Below, one piece after another: positions 28,954-38,201 of a stretch of 64,000 bases of DNA. The notes below the pieces were generated by a model, which did not search any database, had not been told where the DNA came from, and saw only the letters and a list, made by a program, of their open reading frames with translations. Source of the DNA: Bosea vaviloviae (GTDB lineage: Bacteria; Pseudomonadota; Alphaproteobacteria; Rhizobiales; Beijerinckiaceae). Position numbers and translations under genes: made by a program. The stretch spans positions 1,019,001 to 1,083,000 of the forward strand of contig NZ_CP017147.1 of the NCBI RefSeq assembly GCF_001741865.1, written 5' to 3'. Position 1 is the stretch's first letter. The number at the start of each line of letters is the position of its first letter.

Positions 28954-29053
28954 GCGCTTCGGCGAGGATGGCAGCGTGGCAGTCGGGCTCCAACACACCT
29001 GCTGAAAGAAATTTCGACTTGCCGCGCCGGGCACAAACAGGGAACATGGGGCC

Positions 29054-29515
29054 ATGTCCCTGACCGACGCCCGCCTGAACCCGCCACCGACGCGGCCCGA
29101 CATCACCCGCGCCGTCTGCCGTGGCGCGGGCCGGCATCTGCGCGAGCGCGGCTACGCCATCGTCAAGGAGATGACCTTCGCCAATGGTCGGCGCGGCGAC
29201 ATCGTCGCGCTCTCGCCGTCGGGTGAATTGCTCGTGGTCGAGGTCAAATCCGGGGTCGAGGATTACCGCGTCGACGGCAAATGGCCGGATTATCGCGACT
29301 ATTGCGACGGCTTCCTCTTCGCGGTCGCGCCGGAATTCCCGCGCGAGATCCTGCCCGAGGACGTCGGGCTGATCGTCGCCGACGCCTATGGCGGCGAGAT
29401 GCTGCGCGACGCGCCCCGCCACCCGCTCAGCGGCGCCAGGCGCAAGGCGCTGACCATCGCCTTCGCCAAGCTGGCGGCTGGACGATTGGCACTGCTGGAG
29501 GATCCAGGGCTTTAG
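29054..29515 (+). CDS. mmcB: MmcB family DNA repair protein
   Basis: 153 codons. MmcB of Caulobacter is an SOS-linked protein that protects against mitomycin C. The core RRGDIVALSPSGELLVVEVKS has a PD-(D/E)xK-nuclease-like pattern, followed by DYRVDGKWPDYRDYCD and VGLIVADAYGGEM, all characteristic of the family. I see no obvious LexA box in the upstream repeat DNA. Nuclease activity is inferred from the fold only. Confidence 0.85.
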   Translation: MSLTDARLNPPPTRPDITRAVCRGAGRHLRERGYAIVKEMTFANGRRGDIVALSPSGELLVVEVKSGVEDYRVDGKWPDYRDYCDGFLFAVAPEFPREILPEDVGLIVADAYGGEMLRDAPRHPLSGARRKALTIAFAKLAAGRLALLEDPGL

Positions 29516-29538
29516 GCCGCTTTCTGTTCTGCCGAGAC

Positions 29539-29625
29539 CGTCATTGCGAGCGCAGCGAAGCAATCCAGGAGGGCTCGCTCGACATCCCCCTGGATTGCTT
29601 CGTCGCTGGCGCTCCTCGCAACGAC
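29539..29625. repeat. Hairpin repeat, CGTCATTGCGAG type
   Basis: CGTCATTGCGAG...GAAGCAATCCAGG is mirrored by CCTGGATTGCTTC...CTCGCAACGACG. A diverged copy lies at 58807-58886. It separates mmcB from the convergent lysR remnant. Confidence 0.7.
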
Positions 29626-29633
29626 GGTCCCGG

Positions 29634-30595
29634 CTAAGTGGCGACAGCCTCGGCGACGCCGGCGCGCTCCTGCGTTGAGGCCTCGGGCGGTGCCGTCAGG
29701 TCCACCGTCTCGACCAGGAAGTCGATGAAGGCGCGCACGCGGGCTGGCAAGCGGCCGCCATGGCCGACATAGACCGCGTTGATCTCCTCGACATCGCCGG
29801 GATTGAAATCCTCCAGCACCGGCACGAGCCGGCCGGCCGCGATGTCGTGGCCGACATGGAAGAGGGAGAGCCGCGCCAGCCCCTGCCCGTTCAGGGCGAG
29901 TTGCCGCGCGCTTTCGCCGTCGCCGACCGTGACGCGGCCATGGGCCGGGAGGAGAGGCGCTTGCCGTCGAGACGGAACAGCCATTCGTCGCAATGGCGAG
30001 CGAAGTTGAAGGTGATCAGGTCGTGCCGTGCGAGATCGGCGACGCTCCTGGGCGCCGGGTGGCGGGTGAGATAGTCGGGCGAGGCGACGATCGCCATCGC
30101 GGCTGCGCCGAGCTTGCGCGCCACGAGCTGCGAGGGGCGCATCGGCCCGACCCGGATCGCGACATCGGCGCGCTCGTCCATCAGGTCGATGACCTGGTCG
30201 GTGATGGTGATGTCGAGCTGCACGCCGGGATGGGCGGCCATGAAGCGCGGCGCGAGCGGCAGCAGGTAATGCCGGCCGAAGGGCACGTTCGAATTCACCC
30301 GCAACCGTCCGCGCGGAATCTGGCAGGCGGCGACCGAGCGCTCGGCCTCGTCGAGATCGGCCAGCACGCGCAACGCCCCGGCATGAAAGGTCGCGCCCTC
30401 CTCGGTGAGCTGGAGCTTGCGGGTCGAGCGGATGATCAGGCGCACGCCGAGCCGCGCCTCGAGCCGCGCCATCAGCTTGCTCACCGCCGAGGGCGTCATC
30501 CGCAGGGAGCGCGCCGCCGGCGAGAAGCCGCCGAGCTCAACCACCCGCGCGAACACCTCCATCTCGCCGGAGCGGTTGATGTCTGGCCGCGGCAT
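29634..30595 (-). pseudogene. LysR-family regulator split by a frameshift
   Basis: The first 220 or so codons from 30595 form a normal LysR protein: HTH FSPAARSLRMTPSAVSKLMA and an effector domain up to DEWLFRLDGKRLS. The continuation (LPAHGRVTVGDGESARQLAL to the end at 29634) lies in another frame. The shift maps to the CTCCTCCC run near 29950-29962 (minus strand) and would be repaired by adding one base or removing two. Without the shift the protein would be about 315 residues, normal for LysR. It is divergent from the MFS/aldo-keto pair that it probably regulated. A sequencing error is possible. Confidence 0.75.
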
Positions 30596-30695
30596 GATGA
30601 CTTCACCTCACAAATCAATGTCCTGACGGCAATCTAATTCATAGGCGTGCGAACGGCCATATCCCTGCCTCCTGACCATTCCTGGGAAAGCCGTC

Positions 30696-31865
30696 ATGCC
30701 CGTCGCACTCTATGCCCTCACTGTTGGCGCCTTCGGTATCGGCGTCACCGAATTCGTCATCATGGGCCTGCTGCTGCAGGTCTCGGGTGATCTCGGCATT
30801 TCGATCCCGGCAGCCGGTCTGCTGATGACCGGCTATGCGCTCGGTGTCTTCGTCGGCGCGCCGATCCTGACCGTCGCGACCCGCGGGCTGCCGCGCAAGA
30901 CGACCCTGCTCGTCCTGATGGCGATCTTCACTCTCGGCAATCTCGCCTGTGCACTTAGCCCCAGCTTCGGCTGGCTGATGGCCGCGCGCATCGTCACGGC
31001 GCTGGCGCATGGCACTTTCTTCGGTGTCGGCTCGGTCGTCGCGACCGGGCTTGTCGCGCCGGAGCGCAAGGCCTCGGCCATCGCCGTGATGTTCACGGGG
31101 TTGACGCTGGCGACGCTGCTCGGCGTGCCCTTCGGCTCCTGGCTCGGCCTGGCCTATGGCTGGCGCGCGACCTTCTGGGCGGTGACCGCGATCGGCATCC
31201 TGGCTTTCGTCATCCTGGCGCTTTTCGTGCCCAAGGCTCGCGAGACGGCGCCGCTGGCGCCGCTCTCGGAGGAGTTTGCGGTGCTGGCCCGGCCGCAGGT
31301 CCAGCTCGGCCTGCTGATCACTGTGCTCGGCTTCGGCGGCGTCTTTGCGGTCTTCACCTATATCCAGCCGCTGCTGGTCGAGCTCGCGGGCTATAGCCAG
31401 GAGGCGGTCTCGCCGATCCTGCTGGTTTTCGGGGCCGGCCTCGTCGTCGGCAATCTGCTCGGCGGCCGCTGGGCCGACCGCAGCCTCCAGCCCGCCCTGA
31501 TCGGCACGCTGCTGTTGCTGACGCTGGTGATGGTCGCAGCCGGCTTCGCCCTCCACAGCAAGATCGGCGCTGTCGTTGCGGCCTTTGCGCTGGGAGCGGC
31601 CGCCTTCGCCACGGTCGCGCCGCTGCAGATGCGGGTGCTGCAGCAGGCCGGCGGCGTAGGCCAGGGGCTGGCGTCGAGCCTCAATATCGCCGCCTTCAAC
31701 CTCGGCAATGCCTTCGGCGCCTGGCTCGGCGGCTTCGTCATCAGCCATGGCCCGGGCCTCGCCGGCATCGCGCCGATCGCCGCGTTGGTGCCGCTGGCGG
31801 CGCTTGGCCTCGCCGCCTGGAGCCTCGCCATCGAGCGGCGCAGCGCCCGCGTCGCGACCATCTGA
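30696..31865 (+). CDS. MFS transporter (AraJ/arabinose-efflux-like DHA1 group)
   Basis: 389 codons, 12 predicted membrane segments by eye. GGAAAG seven bases upstream supports ATG 30696. The N-terminus LYALTVGAFGIGVTEFVIMGLL and the segment MTGYALGVFVGAPILTV are typical of the AraJ/YdhP DHA1 drug-proton antiporters. Substrate unknown. It is divergent from the LysR remnant and 17 bp before an aldo/keto reductase, forming a two-gene operon that probably responds to a small toxic molecule. Confidence 0.85.
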   Translation: MPVALYALTVGAFGIGVTEFVIMGLLLQVSGDLGISIPAAGLLMTGYALGVFVGAPILTVATRGLPRKTTLLVLMAIFTLGNLACALSPSFGWLMAARIVTALAHGTFFGVGSVVATGLVAPERKASAIAVMFTGLTLATLLGVPFGSWLGLAYGWRATFWAVTAIGILAFVILALFVPKARETAPLAPLSEEFAVLARPQVQLGLLITVLGFGGVFAVFTYIQPLLVELAGYSQEAVSPILLVFGAGLVVGNLLGGRWADRSLQPALIGTLLLLTLVMVAAGFALHSKIGAVVAAFALGAAAFATVAPLQMRVLQQAGGVGQGLASSLNIAAFNLGNAFGAWLGGFVISHGPGLAGIAPIAALVPLAALGLAAWSLAIERRSARVATI

Positions 31866-31882
31866 ATCACAGGAGAAATCTC

Positions 31883-32917
31883 ATGGATTATCGACAGCTC
31901 GGCGCATCCGGCCTGAAAGTCCCCGCCCTCAGCTTCGGCTGCGGCACCTTTGGCGGCGAGGGGCCGCTCTTCAGCGCCTGGGGCGACACCGACGTCGCGC
32001 AGGCCAGGCGCCTCGTCGACATCTGCCTGGAGGCGGGCGTCACGCTCTTCGACACGGCCGATGTCTATTCCAGCGGCGCGTCGGAGACGATCCTGGGCGA
32101 GGCGCTGGAGGGCCGGCGCAATCAGGCGCTGATCTCGACCAAGCTCGGCCTGCCATTGGGCGATGGCCCCTTGCAGGCCGGCACCTCGCGTCTGCGCCTG
32201 GTCGCGGGCGTCGAGGCGGCGCTGAAGCGCCTGCGCACCGACCGTATCGACCTGTTGCAGCTCCATGCTTTCGACGCGGCCACGCCGGTCGAGGAGGTCT
32301 TGAGCGCGCTCGACGCGCTCATGCGGGCCGGCAAGCTGCTCTATGTCGGCGCCTCCAACTTCTCCGGCTGGCAATTGATGAAGTCGCTCGCCGCCGCCGA
32401 CCGCCATGGCTGGCCGCGCTATGTCGCCCACCAGGTCTATTACTCGCTGGTCGGGCGCGACTATGAATGGGAATTGATGCCGCTCGGGCTCGATCAGAAG
32501 GTCGGCGCGATGGTCTGGAGCCCGCTCGGCTGGGGTCGCCTGACCGGCAAGCTCCGCCGTGGCCAACCGCTTCCCGCCGGCAGCCGCCTGCATGAAAGCG
32601 CCGATTTCGGCCCGCCGGTCGACGATGAGCGGCTCTACGCCATCGTCGATGTGCTGGATGCGCTCGCCGAGGAGACCGGCAAGACCGTGCCGCAGATCGC
32701 GCTGAACTGGCTGCTGCGCCGCCCGAGCGTCTCCAGCGTCATCATCGGCGCGCGTAACGAGGAGCAACTGCGCCAGAATCTCGGCGCCGTCGGCTGGAGT
32801 TTGACGCGCGAGCAGGTCGCGCGGCTCGATGCGGCGAGCGCGGTGACGCCGGCCTACCCGCATTATCCCTATTGGCGCGAAGGCGGATTCAAGCAGATCA
32901 ACCCGCCGCCGGTGTGA
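31883..32917 (+). CDS. Aldo/keto reductase
   Basis: 344 codons, with AGGAGA just upstream of ATG 31883. NADPH-dependent oxidoreductase with a TIM barrel. The catalytic set Asp-Tyr-Lys-His is visible in FDTADVYSSG, LISTKLG and LLQLHAFD. The late NWLLRRPSVSSVIIGARN is the cofactor-phosphate binding region. Related to the group that includes YajO/L-glyceraldehyde reductase-like enzymes. Substrate unknown; co-transcribed with the MFS pump. Confidence 0.88.
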   Translation: MDYRQLGASGLKVPALSFGCGTFGGEGPLFSAWGDTDVAQARRLVDICLEAGVTLFDTADVYSSGASETILGEALEGRRNQALISTKLGLPLGDGPLQAGTSRLRLVAGVEAALKRLRTDRIDLLQLHAFDAATPVEEVLSALDALMRAGKLLYVGASNFSGWQLMKSLAAADRHGWPRYVAHQVYYSLVGRDYEWELMPLGLDQKVGAMVWSPLGWGRLTGKLRRGQPLPAGSRLHESADFGPPVDDERLYAIVDVLDALAEETGKTVPQIALNWLLRRPSVSSVIIGARNEEQLRQNLGAVGWSLTREQVARLDAASAVTPAYPHYPYWREGGFKQINPPPV

Positions 32918-32963
32918 GGCTGCGCGGCATTTTGCTGGCCGGCCACGATCGAGAACGAAACGC

Positions 32964-33039
32964 CGTCATTCCGGGTCTCCACGGAGTTTATCCTTGGGCC
33001 GATCGAAGATCGGCCCCGGGGGCTCCGCCCGGAATGACG
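32964..33039. repeat. Hairpin repeat, CGTCATTCCGGG type
   Basis: CGTCATTCCGGG (32964-32975) and CCCGGAATGACG (33028-33039) bound the unit, with an inner GGCCGATCGAAGATCGGCC stem. Same family as 40375-40523. It lies between convergent genes. Confidence 0.7.
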
Positions 33040-33060
33040 TGAAGGCGATAGCTTTGAAAG

Positions 33061-33627
33061 CTATCGCGGCGCGCGCTTCGCCAGGATGCGCTGCAAGGTG
33101 CGTCGGTGCATGCCGAGACGGCGCGCCGTCTCAGAGACATTGCGGCTGCACAATTCATAGACGCGCTGAATATGCTCCCAACGCACCCGGTCGGCCGACA
33201 TCGGGTTTTCCGGCGGCATCGGGCGGGCATTGCGCGAGGCGGCCAAGGCCGAATGGATCTCGTCGGCATCGGCGGGCTTGGCGAGGAAGTCGAAGGCGCC
33301 GAGCTTCACGGCGCTGACGGCGGTCGCGATATTGCCATAGCCGGTCAGCACGATGCCGCGTGCGTCGGGCCTGCGTTCCTTCAACCGCGCGATCACATCG
33401 AGTCCGTTGCCGTCGGCGAGGCGCAGATCGATCACGGCGAAGGCCGGGGCGGCTTCTTCGACGGCGGCAAGCCCGGCCGAGACGCTTTCGGCGGTCCGCA
33501 CCAGATAGCCGCGTCCCTCCATGGCGCGCGCCAGCCGGGTCAGGAACGGCTTGTCGTCGTCGACCAGCAGCAGGGACATATCCGCCACGGTTTCGGTCGG
33601 GGCGGCTTCGCTCGGCACATCTTGCAT
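33061..33627 (-). CDS. regA: Redox response regulator RegA/ActR/PrrA
   Basis: 188 codons. Receiver domain with LLVDDDKPF, phospho-acceptor Asp in AVIDLRLADG and KPAD Lys. The C-terminal Fis-like HTH NVSETARRLGMHRRTLQRIL is almost invariant in RegA homologues. RegA controls photosynthesis, nitrogen and carbon fixation or respiration genes in response to redox, depending on species. It lies 78 bp after the regB gene on the same strand. Known as ActR in Rhizobiales and PrrA in Rhodobacter. Confidence 0.93.
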   Translation of the reverse strand: MQDVPSEAAPTETVADMSLLLVDDDKPFLTRLARAMEGRGYLVRTAESVSAGLAAVEEAAPAFAVIDLRLADGNGLDVIARLKERRPDARGIVLTGYGNIATAVSAVKLGAFDFLAKPADADEIHSALAASRNARPMPPENPMSADRVRWEHIQRVYELCSRNVSETARRLGMHRRTLQRILAKRAPR

Positions 33628-33705
33628 CGGAACTCTCCTTCCGCCGGGCCTGTCCCGACGGAATTGTAGCGCGGTTGCCGCCGCTGCGCATCCGGCAGGG
33701 GGCGG

Positions 33706-35058
33706 TCACCCAGCTCTATGTAGGGCCGAAGCGCCCGAGTTTGTAGCCCCTTGCGGGCGCAGGCCGGCCTCGAACACAGCTCTGGGCCAACTGATCCTGA
33801 TCGAGGCGCCGCTCGCGGGCGCAGGCAGATTCGAGAACTCGATCGCGGCCCCCCCGCGCTCGAGCAGCGTCTTGGCGATGAAGAGGCCCAGGCCCAGCCC
33901 GCCGCCGGCGCGGTTCTCGCCCGCCCCATGGGTGAGGTAAGGTTCGCCTGCGCGCATCAGCACGTCCGCTGGAAAGCCCGGCCCGTCATCGGCGATGATC
34001 AGCGTGACCTGGTTGTCGTCCCAGCGCGCCGTGATGGTCACGGCCGCCCGGGCGAAATCGACCGCATTGTCGACGATGTTGCCGAGGCCATAGATCATGC
34101 CGGGGTTGCGGCGGCAGATGGGTTCGGGCTTCTCGCCCTGCATCGCGATCTCGAAGGGCATGCCGAAGGGGCGTTGCGGCCCGGCCGCCTCCTCGATCAG
34201 CAGGCGAAGCGACAGCTCGTCCAGAGGACCGCCATCATCGTCCTGCAGCGAGGTGAGCTTGCCGAGGATGCCGCGGCAGCGCTCGACCTGCTCGCGCAGC
34301 AGCGCGATGTCCTCGGCCATTTCGCCTTCCGCCGGCGCCAGGCGCGAAAGCTCGCGTGCCACCAGCGCGATCGTGGCGAGCGGCGTGCCGAGCTCATGGG
34401 CGGCGGCGGCGGCGAGCCCGTCGAGCTGCGAGAGATGCTGCTCGCGCGCTAGCACGAGCTCGGTGGCGGTGAGCGCGTCGGAGAGGTCGCGCGCCTCCTT
34501 GGCGACGCGCCAGGCATAGATGCCGGTAAACCCCAGGCCCAGCACGAGCGCGATCCAGTTTCCGGCCTGGTAATAGGGTGGCAGCACCGGGCGGCCCTCG
34601 CCGGCCCAGGGCAGCGGCAGATGCGCGAAGCTGAGCCCTGTCGCCAGCGCCACGCCGAGCATGCCGAGCAGCAAGGTGCGCTGCGGCGGTAACGCCGTCG
34701 CCGAGATCATCACCGGCGCGAGGAACAGGATCGAGAAGGGGTTCTGCAGCCCGCCGGTGAGGTAGAGCAGCGCGGCGAGCTGGATGATGTCGAAGGCCAG
34801 CAACGCGGTCGCAGCGCCCGCCGTCAGGCGGTGGCTGAGCGGGAAGCGGATGCGCAGCGCGATATTGAGCCAGGCCGAGACGGCGATGACGGCGAAGCAC
34901 CAGCCGAAGGGCAAGACGAAGCCGAGCCCGAAATGCACGCCCGCCACGGCCAGGCTCTGGCCCGAGATCGCGAGCCAGCGCAGCCTGACCAGCGTGTCGA
35001 GACGCAAATGCCGGCTCGACCGGGCGAGCGCCGACTCCAGGAAATCGGGGGGCGTCAC
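33706..35058 (-). CDS. regB: Redox sensor histidine kinase RegB/ActS/PrrB
   Basis: 450 codons. Six membrane segments in the first half. The quinone-sensing GGXXNPF motif is present as GGLQNPF, the H-box as AAAHELGTPLATI, the redox-active Cys as VERCRGILGKL, and the ATP-binding G-boxes as DDGPGFP and GGGLGLGLFIA. These are the defining features of RegB. It phosphorylates RegA when the quinone pool and Cys are reduced. The genes are in sensor-then-regulator order on one strand. No senC/prrC between them. Confidence 0.94.
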   Translation of the reverse strand: MTPPDFLESALARSSRHLRLDTLVRLRWLAISGQSLAVAGVHFGLGFVLPFGWCFAVIAVSAWLNIALRIRFPLSHRLTAGAATALLAFDIIQLAALLYLTGGLQNPFSILFLAPVMISATALPPQRTLLLGMLGVALATGLSFAHLPLPWAGEGRPVLPPYYQAGNWIALVLGLGFTGIYAWRVAKEARDLSDALTATELVLAREQHLSQLDGLAAAAAHELGTPLATIALVARELSRLAPAEGEMAEDIALLREQVERCRGILGKLTSLQDDDGGPLDELSLRLLIEEAAGPQRPFGMPFEIAMQGEKPEPICRRNPGMIYGLGNIVDNAVDFARAAVTITARWDDNQVTLIIADDGPGFPADVLMRAGEPYLTHGAGENRAGGGLGLGLFIAKTLLERGGAAIEFSNLPAPASGASIRISWPRAVFEAGLRPQGATNSGASALHRAG

Positions 35059-35233
35059 GGCCTTGTTCCGGACGCGGGCCAGTGCGGCATCGTCAGCAAT
35101 ATCCTGTGGCAGATCGGCATCGCAGCGAAATCTTAGTCTTTAGCCGGGTTGTATGAGAACAAATACCACTTACGGTGCGTTCCCTGTTGCGGCGCATCAT
35201 GAATCGTCGCCGCGACCGAAAGACCGATTTCGC

Positions 35234-36550
35234 ATGTACGGGGCCGCCATGTCGTTTGCCTACCATGCCTTCGAAGCCGTGCACATGATGGTGAGCCCCG
35301 CGCGCGGCCTCTCCGACGCGATGCAGCTCGCTTTCAAGAACCCGGCCAATCCGCTGAGCTACACGCCGTTTGGGCGCACAATCGCCGCCTCCTGCGAATT
35401 GTTCGAGCGCAGCACGCGTCGCTATGGCAAGCCGGCCTTTGGCCTGGCCGAGACCACGATCAACGGCGTCAAGGTCGCGGTCGAGGAGCGCATCGTCTGG
35501 GACAAGCCGTTCTGCCAGCTGATCCATTTCGATCGCAAGATCGAGGGCCGCCGCAAGCCGCAGCCCAAGGTGCTGCTGGTCGCGCCGATGTCGGGCCACT
35601 ACGCCACGCTGCTGCGCGGCACGGTCGAGGCCTTCCTGCCCGGCCATGAGGTCTACATCACCGATTGGGTCGATGCTCGCCATGTGCCGCTCTCGGCCGG
35701 GCGCTTCGATCTCGATGATTATATCGACTACGTCATCGCCATGTTGCAGATGCTCGGCGACGACACGCACGTCATGGCCGTCTGCCAGCCTTCCGTGCCG
35801 GTGCTCGCCGCAATCGCCCGCATGGAAGCGGAGAACGATCCGTGCGCTCCGCGTTCGATGACGCTGATGGGCGGGCCGATCGATACGCGCCGCTCGCCGA
35901 CCGAGGTCAACAAGCTCGCGATGGATCGCGGCATCGACTGGTTCCGCAACAACTGCATCACCACCGTACCCTTTCCGAACCAGGGCTTCTTCCGCGCCGT
36001 CTATCCCGGCTTCCTGCAGCTCTCGGGCTTCATGGCGATGAATCTCGATCGGCACGTCACTGCCCATTACGACATGTTCAAGCATCTGGTTCGGGGCGAT
36101 GGCGATTCCGCTGAGAAGCATCGTGACTTCTACGATGAGTACATGGCGGTGATGGACCTGACCGCCGAGTTCTATCTTCAGACCGTCGAGACCGTCTTCG
36201 TCGAGCATGCCTTGCCCAAGGGCACGATGATGCATCGCGACAAGCCGGTCGATCTCAAGGCCATCCGCCGCGTCGCGCTGATGACGGTCGAGGGTGAGAA
36301 GGACGACATCTCCGGCGTCGGCCAGACCCAGGCCGCCCATGATCTCTGCGCCAATATCCCGGCCGACAAGCGCGTCCATTACCTTCAGAAGGGCGTCGGC
36401 CATTACGGCGTCTTCAACGGCTCGCGCTTCCGTTCCGAGATCGCCCCGCGCATCTCGGACTTCATGGTCAGCCTCGACATGGACGCGGCCAAGATTCGGC
36501 GCGATGCGAGCGCGGCCGAGGCCCGCAAGGCGCTGAAGATCGCGAGCTGA
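35234..36550 (+). CDS. phaZ: Intracellular polyhydroxybutyrate depolymerase PhaZ
   Basis: 438 codons from ATG 35234; ATG 35249 and ATG 35153 are alternatives. It mobilises native PHB granules to 3-hydroxybutyrate. The lipase-box-like segment MAVCQPSVPVL carries Cys at about residue 184, matching the Cys nucleophile of Ralstonia PhaZ1-type enzymes, with conserved GPIDTRRSPTEVN and a late GVGHYGVFNGSRFR His. No signal peptide, so intracellular. Divergent from regB, across about 175 bp. Confidence 0.92.
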   Translation: MYGAAMSFAYHAFEAVHMMVSPARGLSDAMQLAFKNPANPLSYTPFGRTIAASCELFERSTRRYGKPAFGLAETTINGVKVAVEERIVWDKPFCQLIHFDRKIEGRRKPQPKVLLVAPMSGHYATLLRGTVEAFLPGHEVYITDWVDARHVPLSAGRFDLDDYIDYVIAMLQMLGDDTHVMAVCQPSVPVLAAIARMEAENDPCAPRSMTLMGGPIDTRRSPTEVNKLAMDRGIDWFRNNCITTVPFPNQGFFRAVYPGFLQLSGFMAMNLDRHVTAHYDMFKHLVRGDGDSAEKHRDFYDEYMAVMDLTAEFYLQTVETVFVEHALPKGTMMHRDKPVDLKAIRRVALMTVEGEKDDISGVGQTQAAHDLCANIPADKRVHYLQKGVGHYGVFNGSRFRSEIAPRISDFMVSLDMDAAKIRRDASAAEARKALKIAS

Positions 36551-36571
36551 TCTTTTGGCGGAAACGGTCTC

Positions 36572-36970
36572 TCAGGCCACCTGAATGTCGGTCTGGGAGA
36601 AGTCGTTGCCCTTGAACAGCAGGGGAACGCGATAGGCTTGGGCGCAGGCATAGGACATGCAGTCGGCAAGATTGAGCTGGGCCGGATGGCCGCGGCCCTT
36701 GCCGAACGCCGCGAAGGCGGCCGCAGCCTTTTTGGCGATGCTGCCATTGATCGGGACGATTGAAATTCGGGCCTCCTCCAAAACCTGCTGGATGCGGATT
36801 TCCGCCTCGATCGGATCGACTCTGAGCAAGCTCGACAGCCGCATCGCCGCTTCAAGAATGACAAGCCCCGAGGTGTAGCGATGGGGCGCGGCCGAGAGCT
36901 TTAGGGCGAAGCCATCCGCCTCCGGCTCGTCGGCCAGGATCGCGACGATGACCGACGTATCGACGAACAT
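36572..36970 (-). CDS. vapC: VapC-type PIN-domain toxin
   Basis: 132 codons from ATG 36970, which shares a base with the antitoxin stop (TGATG); an ATG four codons upstream is less likely. The PIN-domain acidic residues appear in FVDTSVIVAIL, VILEAAMRL, NLADCMSYA and KGNDF, so the active site looks intact. VapC toxins cut RNA, often tRNA. Antitoxin gene is immediately upstream, giving the normal vapB-vapC order. Confidence 0.9.
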   Translation of the reverse strand: MFVDTSVIVAILADEPEADGFALKLSAAPHRYTSGLVILEAAMRLSSLLRVDPIEAEIRIQQVLEEARISIVPINGSIAKKAAAAFAAFGKGRGHPAQLNLADCMSYACAQAYRVPLLFKGNDFSQTDIQVA

Positions 36971-37209
36971 CAATGGCCCCACATCGCGTCGATTTCGTCC
37001 TTCGTCATGGCGCGGCCACCCGGCTCGCCCTTGGCCGCGAGTTCGGCCGCGATCCGTTTCAGCCGAGTGGCCAGCGGCTCTTTCTCAGTCTCGCGGCGCA
37101 ATTCGCCCTCGAGCGCTTGAATCACGGCTTCGGTCATCGTCACTTTGCGCTTGCGAGCGAGCTGCTGGGCGAGTTCGCGGGCGCGATCGTCGCGGATTTG
37201 CAGGGTCAT
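36970..37209 (-). CDS. vapB: VapB-type antitoxin (PSK-trans-fac/Rv0623-like)
   Basis: 79 codons from ATG 37209 with GGAAG upstream; TTG 37224 would add five residues. The N-terminus MTLQIRDDRARELAQQLA plus TEAVIQALE is the ribbon-helix-helix pattern of PSK operon regulators. The C-terminal tail (GGRAMTKDEIDAMWGH) would bind and block the toxin. It likely represses its own operon through the wide inverted repeat just upstream. Confidence 0.88.
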   Translation of the reverse strand: MTLQIRDDRARELAQQLARKRKVTMTEAVIQALEGELRRETEKEPLATRLKRIAAELAAKGEPGGRAMTKDEIDAMWGH

Positions 37210-37228
37210 GCGGGTGTCTTCCAAAATC

Positions 37229-37274
37229 TGTATGGACAGTCATATCAATACGCCATGGCATTGTCATCCATACA
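37229..37274. promoter_or_regulatory. Inverted repeat, probable VapB operator
   Basis: TGTATGGA (37229-37236) and TCCATACA (37267-37274) are perfect inverted arms 30 bp apart, beginning 20 bp before the vapB ATG. An inner GACA/TGTC pair extends the symmetry. The spacing suits two antitoxin dimers. Confidence 0.6.
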
Positions 37275-37451
37275 AATTGGGTGGGCTCATGTCGCGACGC
37301 CTGCGTCCGCTTCGCGCCGCACAGGCGCCGCGCCGAAAGCCTCAATCTCTCGTCAAGAAGCCGGGCGGCGTGACCCTGTTCACCGACCGTCCGCCCTTAG
37401 AGTGTTTTCGCCTCTTCCGCAAAGCTTGCGAATCCGGCACCATTGCGCGCG

Positions 37452-38192
37452 ATGCGGCTCTCTCTGTTCAAGCGGCAGCCCGATCCCGACAAGGTCGAGG
37501 TTCCCCATGCCGGCACGACCTATCCGGTCGTGGTCAAGCGGCGGGCGAGCGCGCGCCGCATGACCTTGCGTGTCTCGCAGGCGACAGGCGAGATCACGCT
37601 GACCTTGCCCGAACGCGCCGATTTCGCGACGGGGCGGCTTTTCGCCGAGAAGCATGGCGGCTGGATCGCGGCGCGTCTCGCCAAGCGGCCGCTATCGGTT
37701 CCTTTCGAGCCCGGTCAGAGCATCCCCTATCGCGGCGTGCCGCACCGCATCGTGCATTGGTCGAAGGTACGCGGCGTCACCCACGCCACGACCGACAAGG
37801 ACGGCACGGCGATCATCGCGGTGGCGGGGGAGGCGGTGCATGTGCCTCGCCGCGTCAAGGATTTCCTGCGCCGCGCCGCGCTCGATGATCTCGAGCGCGC
37901 CGTCAGAACGCACACGGCCACGCTCGGCATCCCGGCGCGCAAGATCACCATCCGCGACACCACCAGCCGCTGGGGCTCGTGCTCGTCCAAGGGCCATCTG
38001 AACTTCTCCTGGCGCCTGATCCTGGCGCCGCCGCTGGTGCTCGACTATCTCGCCGCCCATGAGGTCGCCCATCTCAAGGAGATGAACCATTCGCACCGCT
38101 TCTGGGCCCTGACCCACAAGCTCTGCCCGCGCACGGAAGAGGCGGAGATCTGGCTCAAGCGCCATGGCGCGGGGCTGCACGGCTTTGGCTGA
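37452..38192 (+). CDS. YgjP-like metallopeptidase domain protein (DUF45)
   Basis: 246 codons from ATG 37452 (a TTG three codons upstream is possible). The zinc motif HEVAHLKEMNHSHRFW (HExxH plus downstream His) is intact, preceded by RDTTSRWGSCSSKGHLNFSW, the YgjP/DUF45 signature. Probably a SprT-related metal-dependent hydrolase; substrate unknown. Single gene between two toxin-antitoxin pairs on the other strand. Confidence 0.88.
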   Translation: MRLSLFKRQPDPDKVEVPHAGTTYPVVVKRRASARRMTLRVSQATGEITLTLPERADFATGRLFAEKHGGWIAARLAKRPLSVPFEPGQSIPYRGVPHRIVHWSKVRGVTHATTDKDGTAIIAVAGEAVHVPRRVKDFLRRAALDDLERAVRTHTATLGIPARKITIRDTTSRWGSCSSKGHLNFSWRLILAPPLVLDYLAAHEVAHLKEMNHSHRFWALTHKLCPRTEEAEIWLKRHGAGLHGFG

Positions 38193-38201
38193 GGCTCGCC
38201 G

